Of a stretch of 64,000 nt of DNA, positions 23,705-37,630 are shown piece after piece. Location: the NCBI GenBank assembly GCA_030248195.1, contig JASAND010030450.1, forward strand, positions 124,001-188,000. The letters are read 5' to 3'. The notes under the pieces are model-generated. The model had not been told where the DNA came from and did not search any database. It was given only the letters and a program-made list of their open reading frames with translations. The number at the start of each line of letters is the position of its first letter. The first letter of the stretch is position 1. The stretch comes from Trissonchulus latispiculum (Eukaryota > Nematoda > Enoplea > Enoplida > Ironidae). A program made the position numbers and the translations under genes.

Positions 23705-26336
23705 TGTCCGTGTACGAAGGGGACATTTGATTTTCAAATGCAGATAAGCAGCAAAAATCAAGCAATTATGTTGATGTTTGCATTAATTTCTGCATAAAAA
23801 TCAAATACATAGCTGTTCTGAGTTTGATTTTCCATGCGCATCAGCTTCAAAGTGCAAAAATCAAACTGCTTTCTGATTGGCTAGAGTCGCGCCTGTTGTG
23901 ATTGGCAGGCTTAAATCACGTGACCTACTGTGCAATGAAGATTTAAGGCGTGGCGTGCATAAAATTGTGCTGGAAAGTGGAAAGTAGAAACGATATATAT
24001 TGGAAATAACTGTGTACAATTGTGTATACAATGTATAGAGATCATTTTGCAAAATTATTATAAAATAGTCGTAGTATATAAAATTTCCAAACTAAGCTAA
24101 TTCGTTAAATTGGATCAGTGGCTTTCTTTTGACTTAGCGCTGCTACAGTTGCAATGCAGATCGAATCCCGAACCAATGATAAAAAGCTAATTATATATCT
24201 GAACAGTTTCTTTGAAAAGTTTTAAGTTTGGACTACTGCAAATCTTATCAATTATACAAACATAGAATGGGTGTTTTGGAGGACACATCTTTGATTTTGG
24301 AACGTTACAAAAATTTTAATAACTTAAATATGGATTTCTCTCAGTCGTCAACATTTTTCAGTTTCCTTCAATAATTAAATATTGTAAGGGCGGACCAAAG
24401 GAAACAGAGTATTAGAAAAAGATAAGTAAGGAACTTAGGGGCAGGGACGCAGGGACGCAGGGACGCAGACAAAAAATTATAAGCCATAAACTCAATAACA
24501 TAACTTCAGATCTTAAGCAAAAAACTTTTAGAAGAAATGCCGAGTTTTAGCACACTTTTGTAATTTTTGAAAAGAGTTTTAATCCTGGGCTGCGAAAACG
24601 TTTGTCACTTCTTTGGGACAGGCCTTAAAAACTTGGGTCTTTCTCATGTTCCCCCAAGTACTAAAATTTCGAAATTTGACCAATAGAGCTAAAATGGGTA
24701 AATGTATGGGTTTGTTTTCGATCATGCTGAGTTCAAATATCGCAAATTTTTCAATTTTGCGAAATTCGATTTTTCTGATTCGCGAGGGGGGCCAAGGGAA
24801 ACCAGAAATTTTTTCTTTGATTTTGCTGAAAATTTGTATTAGGAATTTCGGGGTCGTAGAACACGAATCTAAAGTCCGTTTACAAGAAGGTATGTTTTTA
24901 TGAAAAGGAACAGAAACCTAATTTTAGGAATATGTAGGAGTAGAAATGGGGTTCCAAAAACAGGAACAGGGGACTGAAACATTTCTCAGGAACCGGAGGA
25001 AATCTATCTTCTGGAGCAGGATCAAAAACAGAAGTCTGTTTCCAGCACCATTATGCATTCGAGTTTAATTTTAGCAAAAGGAACAAGAGTCTAACTTCGA
25101 ACAGAGCTCTATTTTAAAGACATAAATTGCATCTTAAAGCATATATATTTGAGCTTGCGGGTGGTCGGTCAATGTATAAAAATCTTGTTTGTGTAATAAA
25201 TCCGCATATTAAGGGGGTGGGCGACTAAACTTTTGACCGGACTTTGTCCGATTGGCCTGCATTTGGCGAAGTTATAGAGCATGGATGTGGTCAAAAAATA
25301 CTTGGTCGTTGGTTCTTAGCTGCCTTCCATCCATGCGTAGCGGTCGGGTTAATGTGCCCGACCTCCCTCCTTTTTCACAACTACCAACATAATTAATTAA
25401 AAATTTTTGCTGGCTACAAGACCTTAGCTTCAAGGCTGCCATTTGCCAATATGAGTTGGCACATGTTCCCCTATCTGCAGAAAAATACTAGACGTCTCTA
25501 TCTTATCTGCATCTAAGGGAATTACTCTTCAAAGTTGAAGTTTAGGCAAAATTTTAAAAATTTTGGCTAAAGAAAGGAAAATTTTATTACTGGTGCGAGC
25601 TATAAGGCTGTAATTTGGCATATACAGAGGCCCTATAGGAGTATACTCATTTGTGCTCAGACTTTAAAATTTTAAGGAAAAGAAAGGAAAGGAAGAAAAA
25701 GAAAAGAAAAGAAAGGAAAAATTTAAAATTTTGTAAGATGCAGTGTTCCAAAATCAAAGATGTGTCCTCCAAAACACCCATTCTATGTTTGTATATTTGA
25801 TAAGATTTGCAGTAGTCCAAACTTAAAACTTTTCAAAGAAACTGTTCAGATATATAATTAGCTTTTTATCATTGGTTCGGGATTGATTGCATTGAACTGT
25901 AGCAGCGCTAAGTCAAAAGAAACACTATCCAATTAACGAATTAGCTTAGTTTGGAAATTTTATATACTACGACTATTTTATAATAATTTTGCAAAATGAT
26001 CTCTATACATTGTATACACAATTGTACACAGTTATTTCCAATATATATCGTTTCTACTTTCCACTTTCCAGCACAATTTTATGCACGCCACGCCTTAAAT
26101 CTTCATTGCACAGTAGGTCACGTGATTTAAGCCTGCCAATCACAACAGGCGCGACTCTAGCCAATCAGAAAGCAGTTTGATTTTTGCACTTTGAAGCTGA
26201 TGCGCATGGAAAATCAAACTCAGAACAGCTATGTATTTGATTTTTATGCAGAAATTAATGCAAACATCAACATAATTGCTTGATTTTTGCTGCTTATCTG
26301 CATTTGAAAATCAAATGTCCCCTTCGTACACGGACA
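23705..26336. mobile_element. 2.6-kb element with ~595-bp near-identical inverted ends and 6-bp duplication CATGTC
   Basis: Left arm 23705-24303 and right arm 25745-26336 are reverse complements with only a few differences, beginning TGTCCGTGTACGAAGGGGAC. CATGTC flanks both sides (23699-23704 and 26337-26342). The arms contain a 63-codon frame identical in both copies, which may just reflect arm identity. The 1.44-kb middle has no recognisable transposase. Long TIRs and a 6-bp duplication are Polinton-like, but the ends do not start AG, so the class is open. Confidence 0.75.
24304..25744. other. Middle of the 2.6-kb inverted-end element
   Basis: AT-rich. Holds a GGGACGCA triplicate at 24443-24470, a G-poor purine tract (GAAAGGAAAAG type) at 25676-25722 and short unmatched frames only. 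No gene seen. Confidence 0.6.
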
Positions 26337-26342
26337 CATGTC

Positions 26343-29300
26343 TCATCTAAATTAAGCAGGTTGATGCTCCAAAGACCCTAAAGTGCACAGAAACTATATC
26401 TAATCACTTTATTTTTAAGGCGCAATGAGATTAACGCAATTAATGCGGGCCCTGTAGCTCTGGGAGAGGAAATAGGCCTAAAAATGCAAATCAAACAAAG
26501 AAACCCCGAAAGTAGTCAAAAATGAGCAATTCTGGCAATTTTTGAACCAGTCTTGGTCACATTGTTGCCAAAACCTATCAAAAAATTAGGATTTTAAGTG
26601 ATTTAGTGTCATATTTTTTGATTAAATTGCTTGAATTTGCCAAAGGGGTGCAATGATTGGACAATTTTACTCTATATTGCCGGTTTTTGCTTGCCTGTAC
26701 TCCAGTTCTCCCGATAATCCTCTCACCAATCTTTCGTAATTATGCCTGTGTTCAGACGATAATTCTAGATAAGACTATCGAATTTACAGAAATCATCCAT
26801 AAACTCATGTAAATCCCCACTACAAGCCGGAAATCCGACATTATCCGTATTTATTTCGAAAGAAACAATTGTACTACACAATTGAAAATTAGCGCTATTA
26901 TCCGGTAGTTTATAAAAATCAAATTTTCCACCCGAGTAAACACTTGCAATTATTCTCACGATAATTCCCCACTTTAGAGGGGGTTGTCAATTCAAAAAAT
27001 TGACATAAAATTGAACTAATTGTTGTCCCCCTTATCTCAGTTAAAAATCATGTCTTTAAACATTGGAATGCAGTTTTTTCGCTACCTACAAACTGGAAAT
27101 ACATGAAAATAAACAAAAACTGTGTATTGCAGAGTCGCGGTGAACGATAACAATAAAGATAAACAAAGCGATAATCCAGTAATCTTAAATTTAAAATTCA
27201 TATAATCCTGCAACAATTTTCAGACCAAGCTAAGCTTTTTCTGCGCACCAAAAAAGTTTCAGATGTTTTTCAAGACTAAGGGTATTGTTTGACTTTGTTG
27301 TTTTGGAGACTTGTATTGTTCAGTTTCCGCGCAAATCCAGCTTTCTACTTGAAAAGTCAACATTTTGTAGCCAGCTCTATCCAAGCATTGCTCCTTTTTA
27401 CTGAAAAGGGTTAAAGATCAATTGAAAACAGCTGAAAGTGCAAGCTGTAGAATTCGTAGAATGCTTTCAATCTTTTTGTGCCTTTTCATTTGATCAAGAG
27501 TTGAAAATGTTGCAAATATTAAAAGTATGAATCAATTGCTTCAACAGCGACCCGACGATGTCGTTTCAACAGAAAGTTTAAATTGGTTGCAATTAAATCG
27601 CACTATTAAATTGAGGCACCCAAAGGATTCGAAAATCAGAAGCATTTCCAGACCGAGCTCAAATCTGATGATGATGCGTTTTTTTGCTGTCGATTTGCGA
27701 AGAGCAACATAAAAACTTCTCCAATTTTATCGAAAGTTCGTTCGTAGGGGTTTTCGATGTAGCTAAACCTGGAATAGTTTTTGATTCGATATTTTATTAG
27801 TTTAGCATAAAACTCTTAAAGCTGTAGCAAATCGACCATTTGTATAATCTGTATAATTTGTATAATCTGTATAATTTGTATAATCTGTATAATTTGTATA
27901 ATCTGTATAATCGACCTTTTTGCATAATGATTGTGCCAGCTCCCGTATAGCCCGGACAATGTACTGGCCCTCAGGGCAGTCTGGGACAAGGGTAAGCTTA
28001 GACAGTAAAAATGACGAAAAATTCAGTTTTCGCATCAACGTTTTAAAATATTTCCAGCTAGCTGCACCGAAACTTTGAAGGTAAGATTAAAACATTTTCT
28101 GAAAAATGACCAAACATTTTAGCGTTTTCTAAAAATCGAAGATTTTGTAGCAAATTATGACAAACCCGCAATGTTTTGCAGAGATTAAATTAATTTTGTG
28201 AAACTTCAATTTTATCCAATTGCTAAAGGTACAAACCCCTCCACACTATCTGTCGAAGACACAGGCGCCCTCAGACTTGTCCTAGGACAAGCACCCGCCG
28301 GAGCCGGAGATATAAATATTAATAATGATGCGTATAAACACTTCAATCACAGGAACTTTCAGTCCAAAAGAGCCTGAGCTTGCATTGATAGCACTGCTAA
28401 TATTAAGCTTAGCCAGAGAGTATTGCAAAACTGCAGTATGTGAAAAATTTCACACCACTATTCAGTTTCCAAGAGGGGCACCAAAAGTCAACCCGATAAA
28501 GTTGCACCAGGCGTCACTTTTTTGCCCCCAATCATTTGCCAAATGTCCATTCAATTTTTTGCATTTATTTCGAACTGGCTGCGAATTTTATGCGAATTTG
28601 TGAGTAACTTGGGCTGGGCCTCTGCTGCCAAAGAAACGTGACAAAACTATGCTGGAAAAGCAGTTACCCAACGAATAGAGCGGAATTAGAAAGTTGATAA
28701 AAAAACAAAGCTTTTAGGCTGTCTATCTTAGTGGTATGCAAATACCAGATTTCAAAACGAATTAGGTTTTTTCCAGATTACCAGGTTTTCTGGTTCGTAC
28801 AGCTTCAAGTCCGTTTTCGATTCAGTTTTTCATTAGCTCAGTATACTGTTTACAACATATGTACGCTCATATCAAACAAAGAAAAATGGAATGAAAACAA
28901 CAGTGGGTGAAGATACATGCTCGAGTTTCCACTAAGGGGGTAGCTATTTACCGGAGAGGTCACTAGAACCCTGATTTGTGGGAAGAATTCTCGGTGTCGT
29001 GCAGAACACATTTCACGCTTACACTGCATAGGGTATTTCTGCGTTTCATAGAATATTTCTTGTGGTATACAGTTGGGACAAATATCAATAGCCTAAATTA
29101 ATATTGGACAAAATTAATAGGAAAAAATTAATTGTAGAAGTCTTAGTGAAAAGAACGAAAAATGTCAAAAATCATAGCTCATGCATTAACTGCAGCAAGC
29201 TTTACCTGCAATCAGGGGCCTTTATGTTAGTCAAAGTTAGAACAAAAGAAAAGAGCAACTCTGAAATGAGTTTAATTTGACAGAAATGGGGAAATTTCGT

Positions 29301-32300
29301 CAAAACTTGAAACAATTGACTCAACACGACAGTACTGTAGCCAACGGTAAACTAATGGTGCAATTTAAAATTGATGACAACAAAATAGTCTTAAAACGGT
29401 AATCATTTGAACGACACAAAAGCTCCAGTTTTTCCCGAGCAAATTGTTACAAGAGGACCCCTACTGTTAGCGAAATTTTTAAATGCGTTGCTTCGGGGTT
29501 GTTGTGAAACCATCGGGAAAATTATTAGCAAATTCAAACTTCTGCACAAAGTTTCATACGTGTCTTCTGTGTACAAAAGGAAAAACTCAAACGCTGAGAA
29601 GTTAATTGTGGAGCCGACTTTAGTGTTAACCTAGTTTGAACTACAACGGAGCAGAGAAATTGGGTCCTACCCAAGGAAGACGATGCAATTAGCGAACTGA
29701 TCGCTAGTCAAAAAAGGACCAGAAAAACCTCCAAATTTTCCACATTAAGTTTTTTCTGAAAAAGAAAGAACTGTCTTGCTGACTCTTCCAAACGCTACGC
29801 TGATAAAAGAAAACCTGGGGAGGGTGAATTTTAAGGAAATTTTTCCTTCCAAGAATGCATTTTCTAGAAATGATAGTTTCTCCATTTTCTCTCCTGATGT
29901 ATTCAACTGTTCGCTCAGTCCATTCAGTTTCCGCATAAATTAGGGGATTTTGTTGAACGCAAATTATTTCTATCAAACTAAGTGGAGTAAAAAATAAGAC
30001 CACCTGGAAATTTTACCATAATTTCTATTTTTCAGCACAGCAATAACTCTTTAGAAAGCAGTTTCATTGAACTGCCTACATATATCTCTAATTTTCTGAA
30101 AAGCAAGATTCCATTAATATTGCATCAGATAAAACTGATTTAAGTTTTCTCATATTAACCATTTTTCCACTTTGATACTACATATCTTTTGGATCCAATC
30201 TAATCTACAATCTAATCTAACCTAATATATCTAATATAATACAATATAACTAATATAATATAATGTCATAGCATACAATAACACAATAAACTGTATTAAA
30301 CAGCATCTTAGCTAAAATAAAAAGGCCGGCCAACAAAAATGTTGTAATGACAAGACGTCTCGTTCTTCGAAAAGTAAGAATAATTACTACGTAACAGGAA
30401 AGAATGTTCTGAAGAGTTGAAGCCGATATATAAAATTTAGAAGTATCTTTTGGATTCTGTATTTAAACAAGATGTTTACAGTTACGCTATGAATAAATGA
30501 CCTTCTAAATAGGCGTAACTCCGAATCAACAAACTTGACCCGATTAAGAAATTAAGAGCGACGATAAATTTCAAGAACGTAAAACTTCCTATGCAACTTT
30601 GAAATTCGAATCTCTATTCCCATAGTATTACATAGGCTTAGTTCTACTTTATTACTTCAACGCTTGTGTAGAGTTTCTGTAAAGTCAGAACTTTAAAGCA
30701 ACTGTGTACAGTTGGTTTCCCTTGATCTCTGGATCTTGAATCTACCCACCCAAGTTACCGTGCACAGGAAAAGTTCAGGAAAAATTATGCCAGAACTTCA
30801 CTCTTTTCAAAGAGCTTGAAAATATACTTTTTTCTTTGAAAATAAAATGAAAACTCCATTGTAAAGTCACTCTTTATCATCGATCTGTAGGCATCGTATA
30901 TTTTTGTTGTCGTAGTAGGAAAACCAAGGGTGCCTTTTCATGAAAGAGTCAAGCGGAGTTAACTGAGTTAAGTTTAACTCGATACCTTTTATGATAGAGT
31001 TAAAACAGGGAAAATTAAGCCTGATGTGGAGTTAAACGAGCTAAAAGACTTAATTTTAGCTCTACTCTAATCTTAGCTGGCAAATAAGAATTCGAACTAA
31101 GGAAAGTAACAAAATCAGCTGCAAGTCTGATGAAACGAGAAAGCAGAATTAAATTGGAATAAAAACTCTAACGTCATAAAAAACAAGCCAACACTGAATT
31201 AGTAGAGCCACGCTGAACGCTCTTATCCCACCAATTTGGAATAAATATCTCCAAAAGCGGATCCTAAAACTTTTCCAAATGGACATTCAATTAGACAGGA
31301 CTCGTGTGGATAGATATAGGATGAACTTTAGACTGAAATTCTCACGGCTAAACTCAGATTTGAGTAAACACGTGTAATTTAATCCCCTTCCCTGTTGTAG
31401 CAGTGATTCTTCCAAACAGTAGCTAAAATTCTGTGAGCTGAGTTTGCATTAACTGAAAACCACAACTGCACAAACACACAAACTGCTTTTCCTCCATTTA
31501 GCGGTTGGTTGAAAAACGCAATATTTGCAAAATTGGCAATTGCGTTTTTAGCTGGTTTTTTGTAATAAAAAGAAAATTGCTGAAAAAACGACTGAACAGC
31601 TGGTTATGACGGAATCACGAAATATGATGAAAAAATTGGCCAAAATCTAAGTCAGTCCTGCAATAATATTGCTTATCTTTGAGAGCCTTACTCGAAGTAT
31701 ATATTAAAAATGATAAGAAACATGATTGATTTGTATTAATACTAAATACAAAATTGAAACTGCATAGAAGTTGCCAAATATGAATGAAGATCTCAGAAGA
31801 TCTCGAAGATCTCACAAAATTTGAAACAAAATCTTATTTTTCATTTTTATCTTAACGGCCTAAATATAGGATGGATCGTCTGGAAAATGAGAAATAAAAT
31901 AATAATCTCAAGACAAAAGGAAAATTAAATTAGCTCACAGCATTTTCTCTTTGTATTTAGTAAAATAAAGTTAATAAAATAAAAACAGGCAAAAACAAAT
32001 AGAAACAAATAGTCAACTACCAGACAATGCTTCAGTGATCAACCAAATACGGACCGAAATGAAGCACTTTATGTACTACAAGCTGCCCAGCAAAAGTTTG
32101 CGTTAGTCGGATTTAGTATGAAGCTTTACGTGCAACGCTTGGCTAGGCACATTAAACGCTTTCTCAGTGTTGCGTCAAGTGGCGCTCATTGACACAACAC
32201 TGGAGACATGAAGGGAGTACCTAAGCCGCTTAATAAAAACAAGACTTAAGCAGCAGCGCTCAGCTAAAAGGACCACCGACCAAGTACCACTTAAAGCGGA

Positions 32301-32507
32301 TAGAAAACTTTGTCGTTGGGGTTGGACTATATGCGTAATTTTCTTTGGTCTAGCTTAAAACTCTGAAAGTAAATATTCACTGTCCTCCATGAAAGTTATG
32401 AACACTGTTTTAGTTAATTGAAAATTGCATTTGTTGGGCACTTTCTGATAGCTTTGACATATTTAAATGATCTTCGAATTCCCAACCATCTAAGCTCAAG
32501 ACTCCTT
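26343..32507. other. Gene-poor AT-rich stretch
   Basis: Apart from the tandem repeat at 27841 I see only short frames without family features. A 70-base exon-like patch on the minus strand at 27913-27980 (ECPEGQ-type composition, acceptor CCCAG) is unsupported by neighbours. Confidence 0.5.
27841..27912. repeat. 9/18-bp tandem repeat TGTATAATY
   Basis: Eight units alternating TGTATAATC and TGTATAATT. On the minus strand it reads as a Tyr-Thr-Asp/Asn repeat, probably by chance. Confidence 0.9.
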
Positions 32508-32577
32508 GCCCTGTGGCTTAATGGTAGCATTCCTGCCTGCAGAACGAATCAGCAGTGGTTCGATTCCCGGCCAAGTC
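32508..32577 (+). repeat. tRNA-Gly-like sequence (SINE head or pseudogene)
   Basis: GTGGCTTAATGGTAGCATTC and GTGGTTCGATTCCCGGCCAA resemble boxes A and B of tRNA-Gly(GCC). The anticodon arm is mispaired. Confidence 0.65.
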
Positions 32578-34774
32578 AAATCTTTGCAGTCGAGCTCTCA
32601 GGAATGTCCAAAAAGCTGGGATTGAGTATATAATTATTAAAAGCTACATAGAAAAATATCTCCGACCGCCGATATCTTGGCCGTGGCCCGTGAGAGTCTG
32701 ATATTGATAGGATAACATAAGATAAAACCGCCGTTACAAATGTTTGAGAGCCACTGAATAGAGTGTCTGGACCAAGTGAGACCTTACAAATTCTACTTAG
32801 ACCGATTCCAACTCCTGAATTGTTTGACATAAACAGATATTTCGGATAACTCAATAGGATATATTTTCGTCGGCTTTTCAAGTGTGGGCAAATAAGTTGC
32901 TTTATTCGTATGATTAAAACAAATCAGATTCTAATTAGCTGAATTTAACAACGGAGAAGTTTAATCAAGGAGGCCTGTTTCTACTGCATGACTAGTAGAA
33001 TATAAGTATATTAGTATTAATATATTATATAAGTACCTATAAATTACAGTAACATTACATAAACTTAAAATTGTAGGTTTTTTCACAATTACCCGCTTTG
33101 GAACTTTAAAGGATTGCCGTTCAAATTTGGGCAAGGGAAGTTGTACTTAGAATTGCCAATTTTTGCTCTTAAATAGCTACAAATTTAATTTGAGCTATTT
33201 CCTTAAAATTGACCTAACATTATCATGGCAATTTAGGTGCTTGATTTGCTGGTCCATCTCAAATAATGGGATATCGTCACTATATGTACCAGCTATATGG
33301 ATATATGGATATGGATATACTATATGGATATGTACCAGCTACTGCAATGCACAAAAGTGAGTAAAATTATGGCAGGAGTTTTAATCTCGAATAATCTAAT
33401 AAAGTCCCCAACAATCGCAAACCAGATGCAGAAAATTTTTTAAATGTTAAATGAAACAAAAATGATACCTAAATTTAACTAGTTCTTTTCTAATTCTTAT
33501 AGGAGAAAATTTATCTTCAGTTATGGGAGTCAGAAATCGCGGAAAAATGCAGCTAATACCCAAGACAAAATTACTTCTTTGGCTGCCTCTCAGGAATCAA
33601 AAATAGCGCGTCGTAAACCCACAAGCATATTGCTAAATCTAAATCTAAATCTAAATCTAATTTCTAAATCCAAAACATATTTCGTCCCCAACGGTAGCTC
33701 AGTTGGTCAGTTTTAAAATTTTTGGTGAATAAAATCAAAATTATAATTTAAAATTCTAAAAGGTAAACCTCCCTCACAAAGTTTCAGCGACTGTGAAATT
33801 AAGTTAAAGCAGACATCTTCAGCCCTACGGTTTAACCTTCAGAAGTTACTAATCTACAAGTAAATTACGGTAAATCCTATAGCAGACAGTAATTCATCAA
33901 ACGCATATAAACTGTAGTCTTATTTACAAACATCCACTTCAGGAAGTAAAGCAAACAGATGGACATAAAAGGACCTTGTTCAATTAGAGTGACCACCCAC
34001 CCATAAAGTGGACGTCAAGAGTGCTTGACCAATCAAAAAGTCAAAATTCACAGCTAGGTAGAAAGAAAAAGGGGGTCACTCCGGGAAAGGTCACACCTAT
34101 TTTTCCTTCTATTAGGAGAGTTTCTCACATAACCAACTTCCTGCCTCTGTTGTAAACATTTTCCTGTGAAAGTAAAATATTACTGTACAGAAGGACCTCT
34201 CAGAATTGGTCATTACTTTCATCTTAATAACAGCAAAAATGACCCTGAAAATTGAGACGCAAAGGGACAAAATTATCTAAAATAACCCATCTTTCGCTTT
34301 CTCTCTATCTCAACTTTGTGTTCAAACTCTCGAAAATTGCATAACTTCATAACTTTACGACTGCCAACTTCCAAAGTCAAACGATGAGCTAGGCAATTGG
34401 GCAACCTTGATTTTCCTCTCAGTTTATAAAAACATTTTCAGAAAAAGTTTTAAAGTCCTTTCTCTGTCTTTGAACTCACCAAAAAAGTTATGCTTCCATA
34501 CACAAATTTCCTTTGTGGAAAGTTTTGTAAATGTTCAGCCAACTAGAAACGGCCGAATTCTGCCTGTGCGTTCGATTTCTGGGTCATGTTTAATTTTATT
34601 TGATTTGATTGGTCTACTTAAGCTTAATTAAAGGTTAAATTATTGGTTTACTGACTAAAACATAAAAAGGAGAAATAAAGATAATGACACCACCGTTCTA
34701 GTACCAGTAGTAGTCACTTTTTAATTAAATTAAAAACCTGTAATTTTAATTAAATCTGAAACATTGACTTAAAA
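32578..34774. other. Gene-poor AT-rich stretch
   Basis: Contains the (ATATGG)n patch at 33290-33330, the (TAAATC)n run at 33635 and the tRNA fragment. No coding sequence seen. Confidence 0.5.
33690..33711 (+). repeat. Truncated tRNA-like D-arm fragment
   Basis: ACGGTAGCTCAGTTGGTCAG matches a tRNA box A and then breaks into AT-rich sequence; no box B. It follows a (TAAATC)n run at 33635-33660. Confidence 0.5.
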
Positions 34775-37072
34775 GTGTTGTCATCTGGGATGGGATCCCA
34801 TGGGATGGGATGGGATTGAAAAATCATCCCATGTGGGATCAGTGGGATTTTCTGGGATCATTTTGCCTTAATGCCTTCAAACACCGTTTCCAAATTTTGA
34901 AAAAGTGCAATATTTTAGAAAATTTGGCATAAAAATCTCTGTTCAATTTCATGATTGGCGTTTTGATGACTACGCGCAAAGCAAAGCATGGAGCTCTTTA
35001 AGGAGCTGGTATCGCTTTGTGAAAATGTAATCTTACAGGCTCCAACTTTTATGATGAACACTGATGAAACTTTCCAAATATGGTGCTCTTTAACATACCA
35101 GTCCCGAATTTTTAGGTGAAAAAATAACAAATCTCTGGTTTTTGCCAATATTCTCTCAGTTCGTTATTGATACACGTGATTGGCTGATATAAATGGAAAA
35201 GGGTCACCGAAATGAACATTTTAGCTTCTACGACCTTTGAGCTATGTTAAGCTTGCAGTTAAGGGGGGTCCATCATGAAAAATTCTTAGATCACGGATTT
35301 CGTTCATTTTCGCACATAAGCTAACCACATATCAAGTTCAAATTTTGAGTTCTTCGTTCAGTTCTCCCATCAACCCATCAACTGTGTGCAATTTGAATAT
35401 GAGCGAGTACGAGAGTTTTGCAGACAGTTGAAGCAAATTTTCGCAAGTCAGTCAACTTCAAGTTTTTATAAAATGAATAAATATGTTGAAATGCAAACAT
35501 ATGCAATTTTGCAATATAGCCTGGTCGCAAAATGCCTCTCTGTAAAAATCAGCAATTTTCACAATTTTACAGAAAAAATTCATTTTTGCGCCAAAACATC
35601 TCTACACTAGGAAAGGATTCCAAGCAACATTGGGTATCGCTTGAAACCTTTATACGTGTACTGTGCCACTGTGGAATTAGAATCTTTAGTTAGGACCTCT
35701 AGTTTCTTTATAATTTGCAGCTAAACAAAACTTAATGACCCTCGTTTTTGGTCACGTTTCGGCAGTTCGCTGACTTCGCAAATTAATTAAAATTTTTTTG
35801 AAGACCTAATTTAAAATATTTCCGCAGTGACACAGTATCTGTTTAGAGCTTTAAAACTATACAAATGGTACCCACAATCTTACATCAGTTTCGAGTTTTT
35901 TGGCGCAGAATCATAATCGACACTTTTTCGATTTCCTATTTCGAAACAGCATACCTCTGCTTGGAGGTGAATTTTTCCCTTAGTGCCAGACACGACCCCT
36001 GTTGCTTTCGTGATGAGGAGCAGTGCTATATCAAATTTTGCACTGGGTTCACGGTATGGCACTGAATAATTGCATATCGCAATTACCCATGGCGTACGCA
36101 AGGAATACTGTAGGCTAAGGGAAATTTTCTCATATTTTATATTATTTTATTATTTTATAATTATATAACTTAAAGACTAAACTTAGATACTTAAATTTTA
36201 TATTATTTTATTTCTTTTATTTTAATTTTACACAACCTTTGAGATATATATCTCTTGTGTGGTCAAATCAGTATTATTTTGGGGTAAAATCAAAATTATT
36301 TTGGGGTTAAAAAACGACCATTTTGGAGAAATCAGTTTTGTAAAATCCAAATGCACCGCCAAATCTTACGGAGAGTTTGGAATTTTTATACTGGATTTAG
36401 TCCTATCACTTTACTTTCTACTCAATTTATAGAATCTAATTGCATATTTTATTAATGCCTTAGCGGGAGTTCGTTGCTTTAAGCTAGAGATTTGGCCGAC
36501 AAACGTATATATTTGGCAAAATTGCGGTCATTTTATTTTAAACATCAATTTCTCAAAAACTACCCCATGGATAAGCTATGGCAGAAAAAAAGAAAAAAGA
36601 CCTGTTGAGCCAAATCCATGAAATTTCCCTCGACCGACATGTCCTTCGTATCATGGCTCGGAAAAATTTTGCCCCATTTTATAGTTTTGAAAAAATCGAT
36701 ACTCAAAGTTCGATGTCTATATTTAGTTAGTATGTCAAAACATTTAGCTAGTTTTTTGCAAATCTTGCTTTTTTCGTGTTTACTGATTATAAGCTTTAAA
36801 GCGGTGTGTCAAATTTTTCCCACTCGCAAAATTGCGAAAGTTTATTGCGTTTCAAAATTCCTCTCACAAAAGGATACCACCACATTAAGATTTTACGACA
36901 ATATTAAAATTTCAATGCTAGAGCGAGTGCACGGTCAAATACCGCAAGTGGGATTATATGGGATTGGAAAAAGCCAGTTTGGACAAATGGGATGGGATGG
37001 GACGGCGAATTTGAAAATCTGGTGGGATGGGATGGGATGGGATCAGAGAATTCGTCCCATTTGCCAACTCTA
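34775..37072. mobile_element. Candidate 2.3-kb element with GGGAT-rich inverted ends
   Basis: Left end AGTGTTGTCATCTGGGA followed by GGGATGGGAT repeats; right end, read in reverse, AGAGTTGGCAAATGGGA followed by ATCCC repeats. Inside, 36250-36890 matches the block at 2110-2740. No transposase frame and no clear target duplication, so the boundaries are tentative. Confidence 0.4.
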
Positions 37073-37229
37073 GAGCGGTTCCCGGTTGAAAGCGAACCTT
37101 AAAATGCACGGGTAGGGTTTTGGGATAGGTAGGGCAGAAGCAGCCCCGCAGATCAAGGACACAAAAATAAGGGTTTTGACTCATAGCACAAAATGAGGAG
37201 TTTCGTAAGGGCTAGAGCAAAACTTCTGC

Positions 37230-37630
37230 TGTATTCGGTTAAGCTCTGGAAAAGGAGGCCTGGCCTGGTACCTTTCCACCCTGGGTGCGAAACGACCGTC
37301 CCTACTTCTTCCCTTCCCAGAGAAGGCAACCCCGGTGAAATTGTAAGATTTTCGCCTATTCTGTAGTGGTACCGCCACAGACGAAGTGGTGTCGACGATT
37401 CGTTCTGCATATACTGCCCTGGAACAATCGATGACCTAAATCACGCCCTCTTGGAATGCCCAAGGGGAAAATATCCCGACTAAAACACCTTGGCCCAAAT
37501 CCCACCCACCAAGTCTCTTGGGCGGTCCCAAGGGATGTGATTGCCTACCTCAGGGATTGTGGGCGCCTGTCTGGAGGTGCCCGAATCAATTGATTTCATC
37601 AACGATCGGAAACAGCACAACAACAACAAG
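37230..37630 (+). mobile_element. LINE 3' remnant (non-LTR retrotransposon C-terminus and tail)
   Basis: Plus-strand reading near 37400 gives SFCIYCPGTIDDLNHALLECP, a Cys-x2-Cys..His..Cys motif found at the C-terminal end of Jockey/CR1-type reverse transcriptases, preceded by degraded Trp/Arg-rich sequence and followed within 180 bases by an ACAACAACAACAA-type tail at about 37613. Frames are broken. No RT core is present, consistent with a 5'-truncated insertion. Confidence 0.55.

Noticed and set aside
27913..27980. Exon-like patch on the minus strand with acceptor and donor-like borders
   Set aside because: Too short, no recognised domain, no neighbouring exon in phase, and it abuts a tandem repeat.
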